The notes under the pieces were generated by a model. It was not told where the DNA came from and did not search any database. It saw only the letters and a list, made by a program, of their open reading frames with translations. DNA of 64,000 nt from Papilionanthe hookeriana x Papilionanthe teres. Taxonomy: Eukaryota > Streptophyta > Magnoliopsida > Asparagales > Orchidaceae. Made by a program: the position numbers and the translations under genes. The number at the start of each line of letters is the position of its first letter. Position 1 is the stretch's first letter. This document shows positions 22,873 to 36,370 of the stretch, piece after piece. The stretch covers positions 98,963,805 to 99,027,804 of the forward strand of contig CM040428.1 in the NCBI GenBank assembly GCA_022702705.1, in the 5' to 3' direction.

Positions 22873-25800
22873 ATCAGAATTGCTCCAGGACCTTCTCCTA
22901 ACCAAGAGCAATTGATTCCCAGTGTCCCTTTGCCCTAATCCCCATTAACATAGCTCAATTTCTCAATCAAAAATCCACCCAAAAACCAGGACAACTCTGA
23001 AACCTCCACCAAAATCAAATTAAACTCACCCACACTTGCACAAGACCTAGAGAAGAAGTTCCCCAGTGACAGTCCCCTCACCAGGCCAGCCATCCTCTCT
23101 ATCGGCCAAGCTTTGTAATCAGCCTTGGCCACTTTCATACCTAGGCAATTCCCCAGAGCTAGAGACTTCATCTGGAGCTTCCTTGGGTGCAATCGAAGGT
23201 GCTACAACTCTCTGATTGAAGCTTAACTTCTTAGAGCTAAGGTATGGACCCCTTCTTCCTCCCGAGCTTCCAGTTATTCTCTATTTTGCTTGGCTTAATT
23301 TCATAGCACATAAACCATATAGATGTGTTCGTCTCCTGAAGACGAATCCATAGAGCATAAGAACACAAAAATTCGTTGAGAAATGAGAGAGATATTAGGG
23401 TTTGAGTGTGGACGGCTCTCGGGACACACTAGTCGGAGACGATGATCAGTCGCTGTTGGATCGAGCATGTATCGAATGGATGGTGCAGATCACGTCGAAC
23501 GAGTGAACGGGACATGAACCGCGGGCCCCCGGAGCACTGAGTCGGATGGCGGCGTCGAATAGGGAGGCGATACGTAGTCTTTCGGAGCTGCTGAGGATGA
23601 GTCTGCGCCGCGTGGATAAGTAGATAAATAGGGTATTTATGATTTATTTAATTACCCATAACTTCAAAATTCCATATCTTTGCATAGAAAAATCAGAAAA
23701 ATAAACTAAAAATACCTTCTTGCTCAGTGAATAGAGGAGAATAATGTAGAAAAAGAATTGAGTTAATTTGATGAGCATTTTATTTTTAATTAATTATTTA
23801 CTCATTTCAATGTTTTAATTCTCCATTTGCATAGACAATTCACCATGGCATGAGACCATAGGACTTTTGTAGCCTCTGATCTTGGGAATATTCCCTGAAT
23901 TTTCCAAGGTCAGAGGCCACCTCTACGGCAAGTTATTGATTTCTCAAATTTTTGTGTCTGTTTTGGCATTTTAATTCCAATAATTAGCATGTTGCTTAGA
24001 AAATTCTAGGAAATTTTGGGGAAGTATCTTAGGACCAGAGGACCCTAAGAAAATTATGGTTTAAGTTAATTTATTAAGAATAACCCTAATTGGCCTAAAT
24101 ACTCAAAATTAAATCTTAATTAATTAGGATTAAGCATACATCAAAATCATTTCAAAACAATTTTCCACTTATCTTTAGGGTTAGAAGAGTCTCATATAAA
24201 AATTTGAAGCCAATTGAAGGTGATTAGCCTCACTAAATGGACTAATTAAGTTATATGACCAAAATTAAACTTTAAAAATTCATAACTCCAAAAATATATT
24301 TCAAAAATTTACTAAAATGATTTTGTGGCTTCTCTGATATTAGGGGAGTCTAAGAAAAATTAAAATTAAAATTTTCTAAAAATCTTCATTTTTAATCATA
24401 TTTTAATATTTTAATAATTAAAATAATAATAAAAATCATAAAAATATTAAAAATCATAAAAATATCATATTTTGCATCCTAATCACTTAGCAAAAAACCA
24501 AACATTTTTCCTAAGTCTATAAGTTAAGATATTAAATTTTAAAGTCTTAAAACAAATTTTAATATTAAAAAATGAATTTCCTTTCATTTTCACTAAATTA
24601 ATTCTAATAAATTAAACAAAAATTAAAAAAATATAAAATTTGTTTCTCTGAACTCCATAAGGTCAGAGAGATTTATGAAAAATATAAAATCCATTTTTCA
24701 ACATTAATTTTATTTTATAATTAATTAACACTCTAAAACGCAAAATAATTATAATAAACAAAATATAATTCAAAAAATCACCAAAATTGGTCCAAATGGT
24801 CCTCTAGTTAGTAGGAACATCCCATAATTTTCCAAAGGATAGAAACCTTACCGTGGTCATGTTGTTGAATTTTTATTGAAAACCCATATTTTAAATAAAA
24901 ATAAATATATAAATTAAATTAAATTCAAAAAAATCACTTTTTCTCCTCTAATGTCTTAATTAACATGTGAGTGAAGTGACATAAAAATTTTAAGTTCATT
25001 TGAGCTTAATTTGATGAGTTATGAAATGAACATGCTTAAAAGGACATAAAGGTAATTAAAGAATTTTAACCACTAATTAATATTTAGGTTTAATCGAAAG
25101 GGAGGGTAAAATATCTGATTTTAAAATTTTCATTAAATGATTGAAACCTAGGGAATTAAGGGGTAGAAACCCATTAATCATCTTGAAAATATTTAAAGTA
25201 AATTTTAATTAATTAAACAATTTGAATTTTGGAAGAATAAGTTAAAATTTGGATTATTAAGATTAGGGATATGATTTAAGAAGATATCAATTCTTTAATT
25301 TAAAATCCCTAAATGAATCACTTTAATAATATTCGACTCTTAATCAAACTCAAAAATGATAATTGAAATTAATAATTAAATAATTAAAAGGAAAATAAAC
25401 CTTAATTAAATTAAAAGCTTAAGACATTAAGTGATTTGATAATCAAATTGAAATAAATTTAAGACATTAAAATTAATTTGAAATCACTTAAAAAACAAAT
25501 CTAAAACAAAATTGAAACATTAAAGAAAATCAACCTTAAGACAATTCATAATTAAAAACATAAAAAAAAAATCAAACCAATTAAAAATTAACTTAAAATA
25601 TTTTAATTAAATTAAAATTAAATCATTAAAATCTAAATTGAATAATCTAAACACCTCTTTCAACCCAAATTAATCTAATACATTGAGATCATTTAAAATG
25701 TAAAGATTTAACTAAATTTAAAACAACTTGAACACTATTCCAAACTTAAAAAATTATTAAAATATCATAATTAAATTAAATCATTTTAATTCATCAATTC

Positions 25801-27835
25801 CAATTTTGAATTATTAAAATCTTTAATAAACGGATACGCCCTTAAAGGCTTTCGTTATCATAACTCTTAAATGGAGCATTAAGTGAAACGTCACTTTACT
25901 CATAGGATAATCGAAACATCCTAATTTGTCGAAGCGAAACAAGCTGAACTAAATTTTTGGATGATCAATTCACCGATACAATAAAACTCATTTGGACTCA
26001 AAATAATCCCAAAAATAATGAAAAGATATTTAGGACTCGTCCTAAACACTTCCTCAATATGATGGGGTGTTTTAGAAGAACAATCGAACTTAATTGTTCT
26101 TTGGTGAAGAAAATCATCCACAAAAACAAAAGAACCTAGACGTCGTAGGGATTGACTAGCAATAGGATTAGGATTTTGGTAGACAACTAGAACCTTTCCT
26201 TAGCTTTACCTAGGCACTTGTTGCAAATATATAAATGCCTTAACATGTGTAGCTTGGAAATGACGAGAAGTCCCTCAAGGTACGCTTTTATTTTATTGCA
26301 ATTTATTTACTTACCTGCACTGCACTTTACTTTTCTTGCATGTTAAACAAGATTGACACACTGCATGAAAACTGAAACCTTTAGGATAGCCACAAAACTG
26401 AAACCGAAAACTAAATTAAAAGTCACAACAAGATAAAATTCACCGCCACAACATTCAAAATATAAAACAACTCAAAATTTAATCACAAAACGGAACAACA
26501 AAACTACAATTGCGACTAAATTAAAACGTTTCGCTGGATGATCGGGAATACCTCGGATGATGTAACCTACGTGTTGCTAACGGGATTTCCTACAGTCTAA
26601 ATGAAAGTGTGGAACTCATTCAGTTGAGTTTAGCAAATTCATCTGGACTAAGTGAATACGATGAAAATAATGGTCTTTGGGATGACGGAACTGTGGGATC
26701 TTATTCGGTTCTGTTTAACCAACTCTAAGATTTGTTTTAATTAAAACATTAAAGACATTTGGACTTTAAGATTTCTCTAAACCAAAACACTTCTCTCATC
26801 TCTTGATTATCATTTTCTAAAACTAAACCTCTGCGACAACGGCAAGGAGCTTGGAGCACGGTGGGCGGCACGACCATCTTCTTCGGCAGAAACTCGGGTC
26901 TACTTCAGCAAAACCATTCTTAGAATTAAATAACCAAGCCATAGGATTTTGAGGTAGTTTGCCTAGTGCAACATAAATCCTCAACATTTTCTTTAGGCAC
27001 TTGCATAATCATTTTATGTAAATTAAGTCCTAACTAGTCTTAGGATTCTAAGGTAGTTGTTTGGTACGACATAAACCCTCACATCTTCGAGGCTACTTGT
27101 GTGATTATATCATACAAATATAAGTCCTAATTAACTAAAATTGGTAGAATTACAACATTAAGTAAATTCTTGAATTGAAGCCAAACAATAGGATAGTTTG
27201 GGAAGTTTCTAAGATTCCTCTTGGATCCTCAGCTTCTCCTACTTCTCTTCCTTTGGACTCCTGAAATAAACTGTTTCAAATTTGAGCTAATCCCTATTGA
27301 AATTTCCAAAATCCAATCCTTTGAAAACCTTAAACATTGAAATTCTTGAGAGCAAAACCACTGATCATTATCGAGAGTTTTCTTAAATGATTCTCGTCAT
27401 TTAAGATGTAATTAACTATAGGGGCTTGCCCTTATAGGGAACTTTAAGAACCCAGGTAATATAATCCCTGCTTAATTTCTTTATATTAAGCAGGGGAATT
27501 TGTCAGCTTATAAAATTGGTTCACAGACCAAAAGGATGTCACAAATCTGCTAGTTTATTTAATCGAGCCCCATCATCAAGCTGTGTGTCTATTCTTCGGG
27601 ATAGATACACAGTTTGTGATGTAGTGCTCGTTTATATAAATTATTTGGGATGTGAGATCAGTTTGATTTCATATCTTAGAATTTTCAAACATAAAATTAT
27701 TTTCAAAATCAAATGCTACTTTTCCAATAATATATATTTAAATTAAATTTAAAATTTAAAATTTAAAATTCGCCGACAACTTCTGTAGGCGACCCCTTTT
27801 CTAAAAACAACACTCAACCTAAAAATATGCCGATA
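22873..27835 (+). mobile_element. 5' LTR of Tat/Ogre-like element BD (copy B), 5'-truncated
   Basis: This is collinear with 46391-51323 of the 3' LTR (copy D) and belongs to the same subfamily, as both lack the AT array. In the segment 25321-25790 against 48826-49290 I count about ten substitutions in roughly 450 bases, indicating a fairly recent insertion. The 3' end GCCGATA is a mutated GCCGACA and is followed by a 5-base spacer and the primer site. U3 and the TATA box are missing. Confidence 0.9.
27467..27494 (+). repeat. Conserved LTR hairpin (U5), copy B
   Basis: CCTGCTTAAT and ATTAAGCAGG form a perfect 10-bp inverted repeat around an 8-base loop. Copy C has the same arms at 38164-38173 and 38182-38191; copy D has a damaged left arm (about 50960). 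A second hairpin (CTATAGGG/CCCTTATAG) lies about 50 bases upstream. Confidence 0.75.
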
Positions 27836-27840
27836 ACTTC

Positions 27841-27858
27841 TGGCGACTTCGCTGGGGA
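27841..27858 (+). other. Primer binding site of BD, tRNA-Arg type
   Basis: TGGCGACTTCGCTGGGGA begins five bases after the 5' LTR. It is complementary, with one mismatch as I recall the tRNA sequence, to the 3' end of a plant tRNA-Arg, the primer reported for Ogre elements. It would start minus-strand synthesis. Confidence 0.8.
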
Positions 27859-28403
27859 CTAGTTCCTCTCTCCATTTTGATCAGATGGTTTTGCTTTCAT
27901 AAATCGGTAATGAGTCCATACCCCTTGTGGACCAAACTACCATTCTTGCCGTTGGCATACCATGTTCATTTCTGTCTTAAATGGGTATAGTCAATTCCTT
28001 TTGGATTTTGGAGCCATTGTTTAGACACCCCTAAACAGAGAGGTTCTGAAATCCTTTTTACCTCTTTCTGAGGTGGGGTGGACCCCCAATAGGTGTTAGC
28101 CTAGGAGAGGTCTTTTGAGTCGAGATATCTTACGAAACTTTCTCTTCCTTTCCAATTCTGAATCGAATCCTTTACCTTTCCTTTAACCTTCCTCCTTTAA
28201 TCGTTTTTGTCCTCCTTTAATCATTTTTTTGTTCCTAACAAACAAATCCTCTGATAAAAGACCTTTTAATAAATGAACTCTTTTAAATCACAAATACATT
28301 AAGATAAACTAAAATGTGATCAGACTCTTTCTTTTTCGTCTTAAGTCTTGTGACAAAAGGAAGCATAATTCGGGACTGACATTCGGAATCTACACTGCAG
28401 AAA
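27859..28403 (+). other. 5' leader of BD with hairpin and PPT-complementary site
   Basis: No ORF. It holds a 7-bp hairpin (TGTTTAG/CTAAACA, 28018-28037) and an 18-base stretch (28079-28096) that is exactly complementary to the region of the polypurine tract at 43948-43965. It ends with 'ctgcag' just before the ORF1 start. Confidence 0.7.
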
Positions 28404-29728
28404 ATGACTGCACCAAAATTAATTTTCTCCTTCACCAATGGAATGAACTTCACCGTCTATAAGGATGAACTGCCCGACAATGGAGTCATCTGTTTTGGAC
28501 AAGGATTCGACAATACAGATATTAAGTTCACTGAAGTCACCCTCTTCACACTAATGGACAAAGTACCAGAAACTGAGGAGCCCGTGATTGAGTTTAACCT
28601 GAAGCCGACTCAAGAGTTCCCTCCTCCACGAAAAGTCCCAGCTGAAAGAGACACCACTGTTCGTAGGAGGACTGTGATCTCTACTCCCACCAGTCTGGTT
28701 ATCTCTACACCTGCCCGGCTCTCACCAAACTGAAAGGGAAGGGAGTCCAAGTTTATGATAAGCCTGCCACCGTGGAGGGTGCAGATTTCGCTGCAATACC
28801 GTATGTTTTCGATATTGGGTCCAAGTCAAAGTTTACACCCCTAACTCGAACTCAGAGAAGAAATAGGAGCAGAAAGATCGCCAGGATCGAGAAGGCCAAG
28901 ACTACTGAAGTTGCTTTTCTGGAAGAGATTCCTGAGGTGGAAGAAGAACTACCTGAAATTTCACCGTTGTTGGGAGGAAGTAGGTTTCACCCTCTCTCTG
29001 TTGCATCGGATAAGGAAGATGTCCAGAGGATCACCGCTGCATTACCCCGACCTGCATATTATAGTGACTGTAAGAGGAAGAGGGCCAAGACTACGCCGTT
29101 TACTCGACTGCAAGCCGTAGTAGAGAAACTAGCCAAGAAGGAAGGGTGCCCCGTATCAGAGATTCTAAGAAAGATGGGACGAGCGCCAGTCAAATCCCGC
29201 CTCGGACCACGAGTGAACCCCGTCACTGCACCGGAGAGGCCAAGGAAGAAAGTGCGAGCTAGTTCGCCTGTTGTCGTATCGGGACACCATATTAGGGACG
29301 ACACCACCTACCGACGCACTGCCGACAGACCATCTGGTCTTAGGCCTTCTACTGCGAGAAGGATGGTGTGGCGACGTATTATTGCTGAACCGATACAAGC
29401 ACAGTATTCTGGAAAGAAGAGTCTCGTCAGAAAGCCAGAATCTGAAGAAAGTGCTACTGCATTAAAAGAAACTCATGAGAAAGAAGTCCAACAGTCATCA
29501 CATGACAACCGTGAAACCGTTTGGAAGAGGCCACTAGAGGAAGCCATAGGTAAGCTAAGAATTGACATCCGACGGTTGGCAAAGGAAAGAGGAGAAAAAT
29601 TGGAAACTGAAGTAGATTCATCAGAGTTTATGGATGAAGATTATGCTGAGATCAACATGGTTGAGACACGAGCATCGTCAGCTTCGCAAGGTGCTCCTGC
29701 AGCAGCGGAAAGAGATGAACGGAAGTGA
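28404..29728 (+). pseudogene. ORF1 of BD, upstream of gag
   Basis: An extra ORF before gag is a mark of Ogre-like elements. The first frame (28404-28733) starts MTAPKLIFSFTNGMNF, and a single frameshift near 28715 moves to the frame that is open to 29728, together about 440 residues. The N-terminal 50 residues are homologous to the start of the post-integrase ORFs at 41669 and 12508. The middle is rich in K and R (a likely nucleic-acid-binding or nuclear segment around 28850-29280), and the C-terminal 100 residues are charged and probably helical. The stop TGA (29726-29728) overlaps the gag ATG. Function is unknown in this family. Apart from the one frameshift the frame is well kept. Confidence 0.75.
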
Positions 29729-31357
29729 TGAGTGCACAACTTCAAGTGAAGGATAACACAATTTCTCAAATGGCAAGGAAGATGGAAGAGATAGCGGCCG
29801 CCTTAGCCACTCTCCAGAGTCAGGTGCAACCTCAGAAAGAAACACCCCCGGAGATCATCCATGTTGTCGACGGAGGAAAGGTGATCACATATGTTAACGG
29901 AGATGAACAATCGAAGAAGGATTCTACGTAAAGCATGATTCCCGAAAAGGATATCAAAAACATGGTAGAATAGCAGGTGCGAGAAGCCTTAACACAGTCT
30001 AAGAGCGGAGCTTCTATTCAGATGGGTAGACCTTACCCTGAAGAATTTGATGTCGTCCAATTCTCAAAAGGCTTTGTACCACCACTGTTCAAGACCTTTG
30101 ATGGAACGGGAAACCCCCGGCAGCATGTCGTACATTTTCGTGCTAGTTGCTGCAATGCTGGTGGGAGCGATGCTTTACTCTTTCGACAGTTTGTCAGCAG
30201 CCTATCAGGGATTGCCTTCGATTAGTATGCAGAATTGTAAAATGGTTCAGTTAAGACCTTTTCTGAATTGGAAAACCTCTTCGTTAAGCGGTTTGTTGGA
30301 GCTCGGCACCACATTACTATCGGTGATTTAGTGGTGGAGCAACAGAAACCGAACAAAACTTTGGTGGATTACATACTTAGATGGAGAAACTTAAGCATGA
30401 AGTATCCATGGCCCGATAGCACTTCTCCTTAAAGGATTTACAATCAAGACTTTCGAGAAGTTTCTTAACAAGGCCGGGAGCTTGCAAGAGGAGGCAAAGC
30501 AACTGAGTTTTGTCGACAAGACTGACAAGCAGAAGCCTGTAAAAGCGTTTGAAAAGAAATTTGGGATTGTCGCGACAGTAGATAAAGGCAAGCAGTCAGT
30601 GCAGATACAGCCAGAGCAACCACAGTCCAGTTATCAACCACCACAATGGACTTACCAACAACCACAATAGGTTTGTCAGCAACCTCAGCAGGGCTATCAA
30701 CAGCCTTGACCGAGCCACCAGCCATGGCAGCATAGTCAACCATTACCTCGTTCGTCACGTCCCCTGGAGGAACTTCTGAATAAGGAATATCCTTTCAAGA
30801 CGGAAGCAGTAGCTAAGATGTTTCGCAGTTTGATGAAGACAACTGATTTTCAATTACCAGTGCCCAAAAAGCCAGAAGAAGTCAACAAGAAAGATCATCC
30901 GAACTACTGCTCTTACCACCGGATGATCGGACACAAGATTGAAGACTGCTTCACTTTTAAGAATTGGCTCGAAGGAAAACTCCAAAGAGGGAACATAAAG
31001 ATCCCGAAAGAATACATGAAGGAACCCCAAAAAGGAGGTTCCATCAATGTTATTTCAACGGATCCTATTGTTCAGATAAACCCATACACGACTGATGATG
31101 GATGGAGTACTGTCTGGACAAAGTCTTCAAAGAAAATCTTGGATCATATCCAGAATGCTTAGGTGTGTGTGTCAACTCAAAGTCTGAAACCTGTCGAGCC
31201 GGCACTATCGCTTGCGATCAAAGAACTATCCCAGAAGGAGGAGAAGATCGTGGAAGAAAAGAAGACCGAGGCTCCAAAGGGTAGACTAGGGGCTGCTTAT
31301 CCTAGGATTGTTGTTTCCGATTCGGGGGAGAAATCCCTCGGACCTCTGACTCTGTAA
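29728..31357 (+). pseudogene. gag: gag of BD
   Basis: ATG at 29728 opens a helical N-terminus (to 29931). The capsid-like retrotransposon gag domain follows: PYPEEFDVVQFSKGF, FDGTGNPRQHVVHF, LFRQFVSSLSGIAFD (30120-30225) and LVDYILRWRNLSMKYPW (about 30360-30410). A Q/P-rich linker (30600-30720) leads to a short C-H-H-C zinc knuckle, YCSYHRMIGHKIEDC (30906-30950), for RNA packaging. In-frame stops at 29929, 29969, 30223, 30235 and 31160 are mostly one transition from Q or W codons. A frameshift lies between about 30425 and 30482. No protease follows: the sequence runs into LTR C. Confidence 0.9.
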
Positions 31358-31477
31358 GATTATTTGCTCGCCCGGCGGGATCTTATAATGATGAGAGTTT
31401 TGGTGTTGGCTATGTTTTGACTGTTTCTAACGATTACGTAACTAACGACAACCGACCTAATCCGGATCTCGATTCCG
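31358..31477 (+). other. Remnant after gag of BD, cut by LTR C
   Basis: One frame encodes LFARPAGSYNDESFGVGYVL and continues to the LTR C junction, so it is probably the start of the protease linker. The protease and the first half of RT are missing on the far side of LTR C, which indicates a deletion here. Confidence 0.5.
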
Positions 31478-33621
31478 ATGGCCTTAGGACCACCCTGGGT
31501 GGCTTGGTCTGGTGAGGGTTGACTTACACACTCACTACACTCACACTCTACACTCTCACACACACAATCCAAATCCTAAAACCACACCCATACCCAACTT
31601 GATTCCTTGACTCATGTAGGTAATTCATATGGATGGACCTTAACCCCTAAGCCCCTGGTTAAGAGGGTTAGGAACAACATAGCGAATGCCTCAAATGAGT
31701 CCTCCCATGGCTCATATAGGCTTAACATGGCTTCATGGCTCAATAAAAGTAATTCAATTCCACTCATATTTGATCAATCTTCATTATTCCAAAATTTCAA
31801 TTTTTGGCCCCGAGGACCCTACACCTACCAAACCTACTAAAAGCCCTTATAATTGCCCAAATCCTCCAAAATTTCCAAATCACCCAAAATTCCCCAAAAT
31901 TAACCTTGAACATTTCCTCACCAATCAAATTGATCATACATAGCCAAAAATACTAAAAATTTCAAAAATACCCCCCAATACCCTCCAAATACCCAAAATG
32001 CCCCTCTTAGCCAAAAAATCCAAAAATTCAGAAAATTACCAGAAAATTCCAAAAAATCCCAAATATTCCCAATTCCATTTTGTCCAACTATACTATGGGC
32101 CAATTTTGTCAATTTACCCCACTTTTACCAAAACCCCCAATTTAGCCCATTCTTAACCTAAGTGAACCCAATGTCAAACCAAATCTACCCAATTGACCCC
32201 AATTTTGGTCCAATTCAATTCTAAACTTCAATTTAACATCCACAATATCAATCTGGACCAATTCCAAGTCCAATTTGATTAACATTTGAATCGATCTCAC
32301 TTTTGACCTTAAAGCCCGATTTGGACCCATGACCCAAACTTAGCCCAAACCAAACCAATTCAACTCCAATTGACCCCAAACCTTTTCTAAACCTTCCCTA
32401 ACATCCCCACAAACAAAACACTAACATAATTTGTCCAAAATTTGGACCCAAACCCCACTCAAATTCAACCCAAAACCAAAAAGCCCAATTTTGACCTAAA
32501 CCCAAACCTAACCCAAATAAGCCCAAGTCCCAAAACCAAAACCCAACCAAAGTTGAAACCTCTTTGAAACACTACCATAAACATTTCCCAACATTAATTT
32601 TACATCAATTTCAACCCTAGCCCAACATTGGCCCAAATTAGCCCAATTTGACCTACATTGGCCCATTTACCAAATGAACCCAAATTCAACCCAATTCAAT
32701 TCCAAACCACCTCAAATTTGCTTCAAATCATTCAAGGCACATCCTTAAACTAAGTTCAACATTTATTTAGCATGGCCCTTTACAAATTTTTTTATCTAAA
32801 AGCCCATTGCTAAACATAAAGGCCCACTCCCTTAAACCTTCCTAAAAGCCCATTTCACTAAATTAAAAAGCCCAAATCAATCTAAAGCCCACATAACACT
32901 TTCCCTCATCACACATTAAATTTAAAATCATTCCTAAAGTCCTAATTTGTCAATTAAACAATTCCAAATCAAGCCTCATAACAATTCCCATCAAAATGCC
33001 AAAAATCACAAAATCCTTTTTTATGAAATTGACCAAGCTCTTGCCAAGCCATAGGTGAGCCAAAGACAAGCCATGTACAAGCCATATGAAGCCATGGGAT
33101 GTTTGACATGTGACCATGCCCAAAGTAGCAAAAGGAGGGCCCCCTTTCTTAAACCTTCATTAAGCTTTTTAACCCCTTCCATGTTACACACTAAACCATG
33201 ATTAGCCACATCACTTTAGATGGGGACTTCACCACCCCTTTCTAGCCGATGCAAATGATCCTCCCTCGGCCCAAATCAGCCATGGGGAGGTGAACCTAAC
33301 CCAAAATCATGACTTGGACCAAATCAAGCCAAAATGGCCTCTCCCCCATGCCATTTTAATCCAAGCCCTTTACACATGGCAAAGCTCGATTCCTGCACTG
33401 AACCTCACACACGACCCACCCGAACCCGAGGGTGACCCATGCTGCCTGGCCAGCCGCCGGATCGCCGGAAAACACCATGGCCGAGACCTTGGGAGGAGCC
33501 AAATTTTGGAATTCCACCTTGTCGAGCCGCCTCACTCCAAATGGCCATTGCAGTTGTTCTTCTCCTCACCGAGCAGTCGATCCCAACCATTAAACCCCAC
33601 AGGAGGCCCTCCGGCCTCTCC

Positions 33622-33629
33622 TATTTAAA
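33622..33629 (+). promoter_or_regulatory. TATA box of LTR C
   Basis: TATTTAAA is followed by CACCCCTCCTCTCGGCCAAG, a block conserved in copies A and D. It divides the LTR into about 2.4 kb of U3 and about 4.9 kb of R-U5. Confidence 0.65.
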
Positions 33630-36175
33630 CACCCCTCCTCTCGGCCAAGAGAGGTGCTTGAACAAAACCTTACCGAAACCACCGCCAAAATCATCCCGGA
33701 CCACTCTCTACACATAGAGAACTTGATCCCCACCGAAATCCCCCTGCCATTTCCTCTCGTGAGCTCGATTTAGAGTTGAAATCCAAGCCCAAAACCAGGA
33801 CACTTCACCACAGTGAGTCAATCCTCAAATTGATTGACTCTACACCTTCACCAGACCAAGAGGAGAAGTTTCTCAGCAAAAGCCCCCTCACCAGGCTAGC
33901 CATTGCTTCCAGCCTCCAAGCTTTGTGATCGGGCTTGGTCGAAATCATACCTAGACAATTCACCAGGCCGAGGGACTTCATGCGGAGCTTGCTTGGACCC
34001 AATCGAACGTGACACAACCCTCGGATTGAAGCTTCACTTCTCTGAGCAAAGGTATGGACTCACTCTTCCTCCCGAGCTTACAGAGATTCTCCATTTAGTT
34101 TGAGTTAATTTCAATGCACGTTTACCGTATGGATATGTTCGTCTCTTCAAGATGAATCCATAGAGCATAAGAACACATAAATTTGTTGAGAATCGAGTGA
34201 GAAATTAGGGTTAGAAGGTCTACGGTCACGGGTTCGCACCAGTCGTAGACGATGATTAGGAGCCGTTGGATCGCACGTGTATCAAATGGACGGCTCGAAT
34301 CACGTCGGACCAGAACATGTTACGTGAAAGGCGGGTCCTGAGACGGCTGACTCAGATGGCGGCGCCCAATCACAGCGCGACACGCACCCCCTTCGGAGCT
34401 GTCGAGGTTGACGCGGCGCCGCGTGGATAAGTAGGAAAATAGGCTATTTTCTATTTATTTAATTCCCAGAACTTCAATAATTCATAACTTTGTGTAGAAA
34501 AAATTTAAAAATAAAATAAAAATACCCTCTTGCTCAGTGAACAGAGGAGAATCATGTGGAAAAGAAATCAAGTAATTTCATTAAGTATTTTATTTTTTAA
34601 TGATTTATTTACTCTCTGCATTGTTTTAATTCTCCATTTGCATAGGTAATTCATCATGGCATGAGACCATAGGGCTTTTGAAGCCTCTGAACTTGGGAAC
34701 ATTCCCTGAATTTTCCAAGGTCGAAGGCCATCCTATGAGAAGTTATTGATTTTCAAGTTCATGTTATCTGTTTTGAGTATTTTAATTCCAATAATTAGCA
34801 TGTTGAGAAATAAATTCTAGAAAAATTTGGTGATATTACTTGTGACCAGAGGGACCTAGGAAAAATAAGTTTTGAGTTAATTCACTTTGAACAACCCTAA
34901 TTGGCCTAAACACCCAAAATTGAACTTTAATTAATTAGGGTTAACCATTCATTAAATAACTTAAAAACAATTCTCCACTGTCCTCTAGGGATAGGAGAAC
35001 ACCACATAAAAATTTGAAACCAATTGGACTTGATTAACTCTACTAAATGGGTTGATTAAGTCTCTTAAGCAAAATGGGTGAAATTAAAACTTTAAAAATT
35101 TATAACTCACAAAATACGTTTCAAAAATTCACAAAAATGGTTTTGGAGCCTCTCTGATATCAGAGGAACTTAGGAAAATTAAAATTGTAATTTTCTAAAA
35201 AAGTTGATTTTTATCATTATTTTAATATTTTTTATAATTAAAAAATAATAAAAATCATAAAATATTAAAAATCACCAAAATATCACATTTTGAATTCTAA
35301 TCATTTAGGAACAAAGAAAATATTTTTCTTAAGTCCCTAGGGTAAGATATTGAATTTTAAAGGCTTAATGTAATTTTTAATATTAAAAATGTATTTTCCA
35401 ACATTTTCACTAAAATAATTCTAATAAATCAAAGAAAAATCCAAAAAATATAAAGTTTAGTTCTCTGAATTCCTTGAGGTCATAGAGATTTAAGAAAAAT
35501 ATAAAATCTATTTTTTAACTTTAATTTTATTTTAAAATTAATTAATGCTCCAAAACTCAAAATAATTCTAATAAATAAAGTATAATTCAAAAAATCACCA
35601 AAATTGGTCCAAATGGTCCTCTAGTCATTAGGAATATCCCATAATTTTCTTAAGGATAGAAACATTTCCTTGGTCATGTTATTGAATTTTCCTTGAAAAT
35701 ACCTATTTTCCATAAAAAATAATTACATAAATAAATTAAAAATAGAAAAATCACATTTTCTCCTCTAATGTCTTAATTGATATGTAAGTGAGGTCACACA
35801 AAAATTTCAAGTTCATTTGAGCTTAATTTGATGAGTTATAAAATTATTAAGCTTGGAGGGCAAAATGGTAATTAAAATTTTCAACCTTTAATTAAAATTT
35901 TAGGATTAATCAAAAAGGGAAGGGTAAAATATTTGATTTAAACTGATTTTGGATGATTGAAACTTAAATGGTTAAGGGTAGGAACCCACCAATCATTTTA
36001 AGAATAATTAAAGTAAACCTTAATTAATTAATTAATCAAATTTGGAAGATTAATGGAAAATTGAAATTATTAAAGTAGGGATATGATTTAAGAAGATATT
36101 TACTCTTTAATTTAAAAATCCCTAAATAAATCACTTCAATAATAATTAAAAAAGAAAATTAAAAGAATAATCTAA

Positions 36176-36370
36176 ATTAAATTGAATTAAATTAAATTAA
36201 ATTAAATTAAATTAAAATAAAATAAATTAAATTAAATTAAATTAAAAATTAAATTGAAATTAAATTAAATTAAATTAAATTGAAATTAAATTGAAATTAA
36301 ACTAAATTAAATTAAATTAAATTAAATTAAATTAAATCAAAAATTAAATTAAGTTGAATTAAATTAAATT
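36176..36370. repeat. (AAATT)n-type AT array inside LTR C
   Basis: This is the reverse-complement counterpart of the arrays in copies A and E, built of AAATT and AAAATT units with few interruptions. Confidence 0.9.

Noticed and set aside
27516..27746. A frame of about 76 codons present in the 3' parts of giant LTR copies B, C, D and E (also 38213-38446, 51020-51241, 58406-58636).
   Set aside because: None of the copies has an ATG at the start, and many of the differences between copies change amino acids. The frame is preserved mainly because this LTR segment has few indels. It overlaps a region with RNA hairpins, so nucleotide-level conservation is the better explanation.
22873..27835. BD 5' LTR starting near the expected transcription start, which could mean integration of an RNA-derived copy beginning at R.
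   Set aside because: The start is some 30 bases past the predicted start site, and the neighbouring element 2 LTR and pol are truncated at the same junction. One deletion explains everything.
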